The notes beneath the pieces were generated by a model. The model was not told the DNA's origin, did no database searches, and worked only from the letters and a program-made list of their open reading frames with translations. Below are positions 58,931-59,164 of a stretch of 59,164 nt of DNA, one piece after another. Within the stretch, counting starts at the first letter, position 1. Each line of letters begins with the position of its first letter. The position numbers and the translations under genes were made by a program. The DNA lies in NCBI GenBank assembly GCA_947447825.1, contig CANFLL010000012.1, positions 1 through 59,164 on the forward strand, read 5' to 3'. The DNA comes from Chitinophagaceae bacterium (GTDB taxonomy: Bacteria; Bacteroidota; Bacteroidia; Chitinophagales; Chitinophagaceae).

Positions 58931-59164
58931 TTACCCTTCAATTTCTTTAACTATCGCATCAATACTCAATCGAAGTTCATTAATCTTCTCAACAGTTTTT
59001 AATACTTCTTTATTCAACTCGACAATGTTGATTTTCTCCCGATTATCCTTTGCTGCCACATAACTACTAACAGATAAGTTATAATCGTTTTCAGCAATTT
59101 TGGTATTGTCTATAGATGTGGCAACGTGTTCCACATCTTGCTTGCTATCAAACATTGCCATAAT
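58931..59164 (-). CDS. hsdM: Type I restriction enzyme, M (methyltransferase) subunit, C-terminal end only
   Basis: The frame is open to the window edge; the Met at 59161 is internal. The 77 visible residues hold the typical HsdM tail: [20 protein letters not shown] ([12 protein letters not shown]), then a helical end [18 protein letters not shown]. The catalytic domain lies beyond the window. HsdM with HsdS methylates adenine at the target and is shared with HsdR for restriction. The next downstream features are the palindrome nest, the hsdS relic and rhuM. Confidence 0.88.
   Translation of the reverse strand: MMAMFDSKQDVEHVATSIDNTKIAENDYNLSVSSYVAAKDNREKINIVELNKEVLKTVEKINELRLSIDAIVKEIEG

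Overview
The window is AT-rich chromosomal DNA from a member of the phylum Bacteroidota, most likely a Chitinophagaceae-like organism. Supporting signs are a type IX secretion C-terminal sorting domain (30337-31509), a lipobox followed by CKK (27272-28270), a LeuRS with a long insertion ahead of KMSKS, an arginine pathway using an N-acylornithine carbamoyltransferase, weak Shine-Dalgarno sites and several TTG/GTG starts. The family-level assignment is inference.

Layout. 1-6042: the 3' end of leuS, three small minus-strand enzymes, then about 1.2 kb of repeat-rich DNA. 6043-11457: a giant soluble PAS-array histidine kinase with a CheY-like receiver and a terminator. 11467-15211: Mrp ATPase, a secreted regulatory-like-domain protein, a SAM hydroxide adenosyltransferase-type protein and an SDR. 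15212-21467: an accessory block with a 21-bp degenerate tandem array, a LRR-Roc-COR GTPase followed by an AlbA_2/GHKL-ATPase protein, and a wrecked BRO-N gene split by a 173-bp MITE. 21464-39261: housekeeping and envelope genes: RNase HI, a 2-oxoacid dehydrogenase E2 with a repeat linker, CinA, PBP4-type carboxypeptidase, lipoprotein, DUF1003 protein, T9SS cargo, mannose-1-phosphate guanylyltransferase, KdsD, RecQ, Amt and PII. 39951-50843: a nearly complete arginine operon (GNAT, argG, argC, argD, N-acylornithine carbamoyltransferase, argB, argE, argH, plus an FKBP), preceded by a 14-codon leader ORF (MPAFINTPRLRPGF) whose stop codon lies in a hairpin, and interrupted twice by four-helix-bundle genes. 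51723-59164: a minus-strand type I restriction-modification locus (hsdM end, rhuM, hsdS, GxxExxY gene, hsdR).

The most unusual property is between the genes. Many spacers are built from words phased at exactly 7 bp or in 21-bp units, often with the arms inverted, and one such word is inserted in frame in argB. The hsd locus has its own family of inverted-repeat elements at the gene junctions and a 439-bp nest of palindromes. The hsdS gene has four TAEL repeats, known in EcoR124-type enzymes to set target spacing, and a second hsdS start survives as a relic upstream. The best candidates for undescribed biology are the arginine leader ORF with its hairpin, the LRR-Roc-COR plus AlbA_2/ATPase gene pair, and the heptamer-phased spacers with their embedded four-helix-bundle genes.
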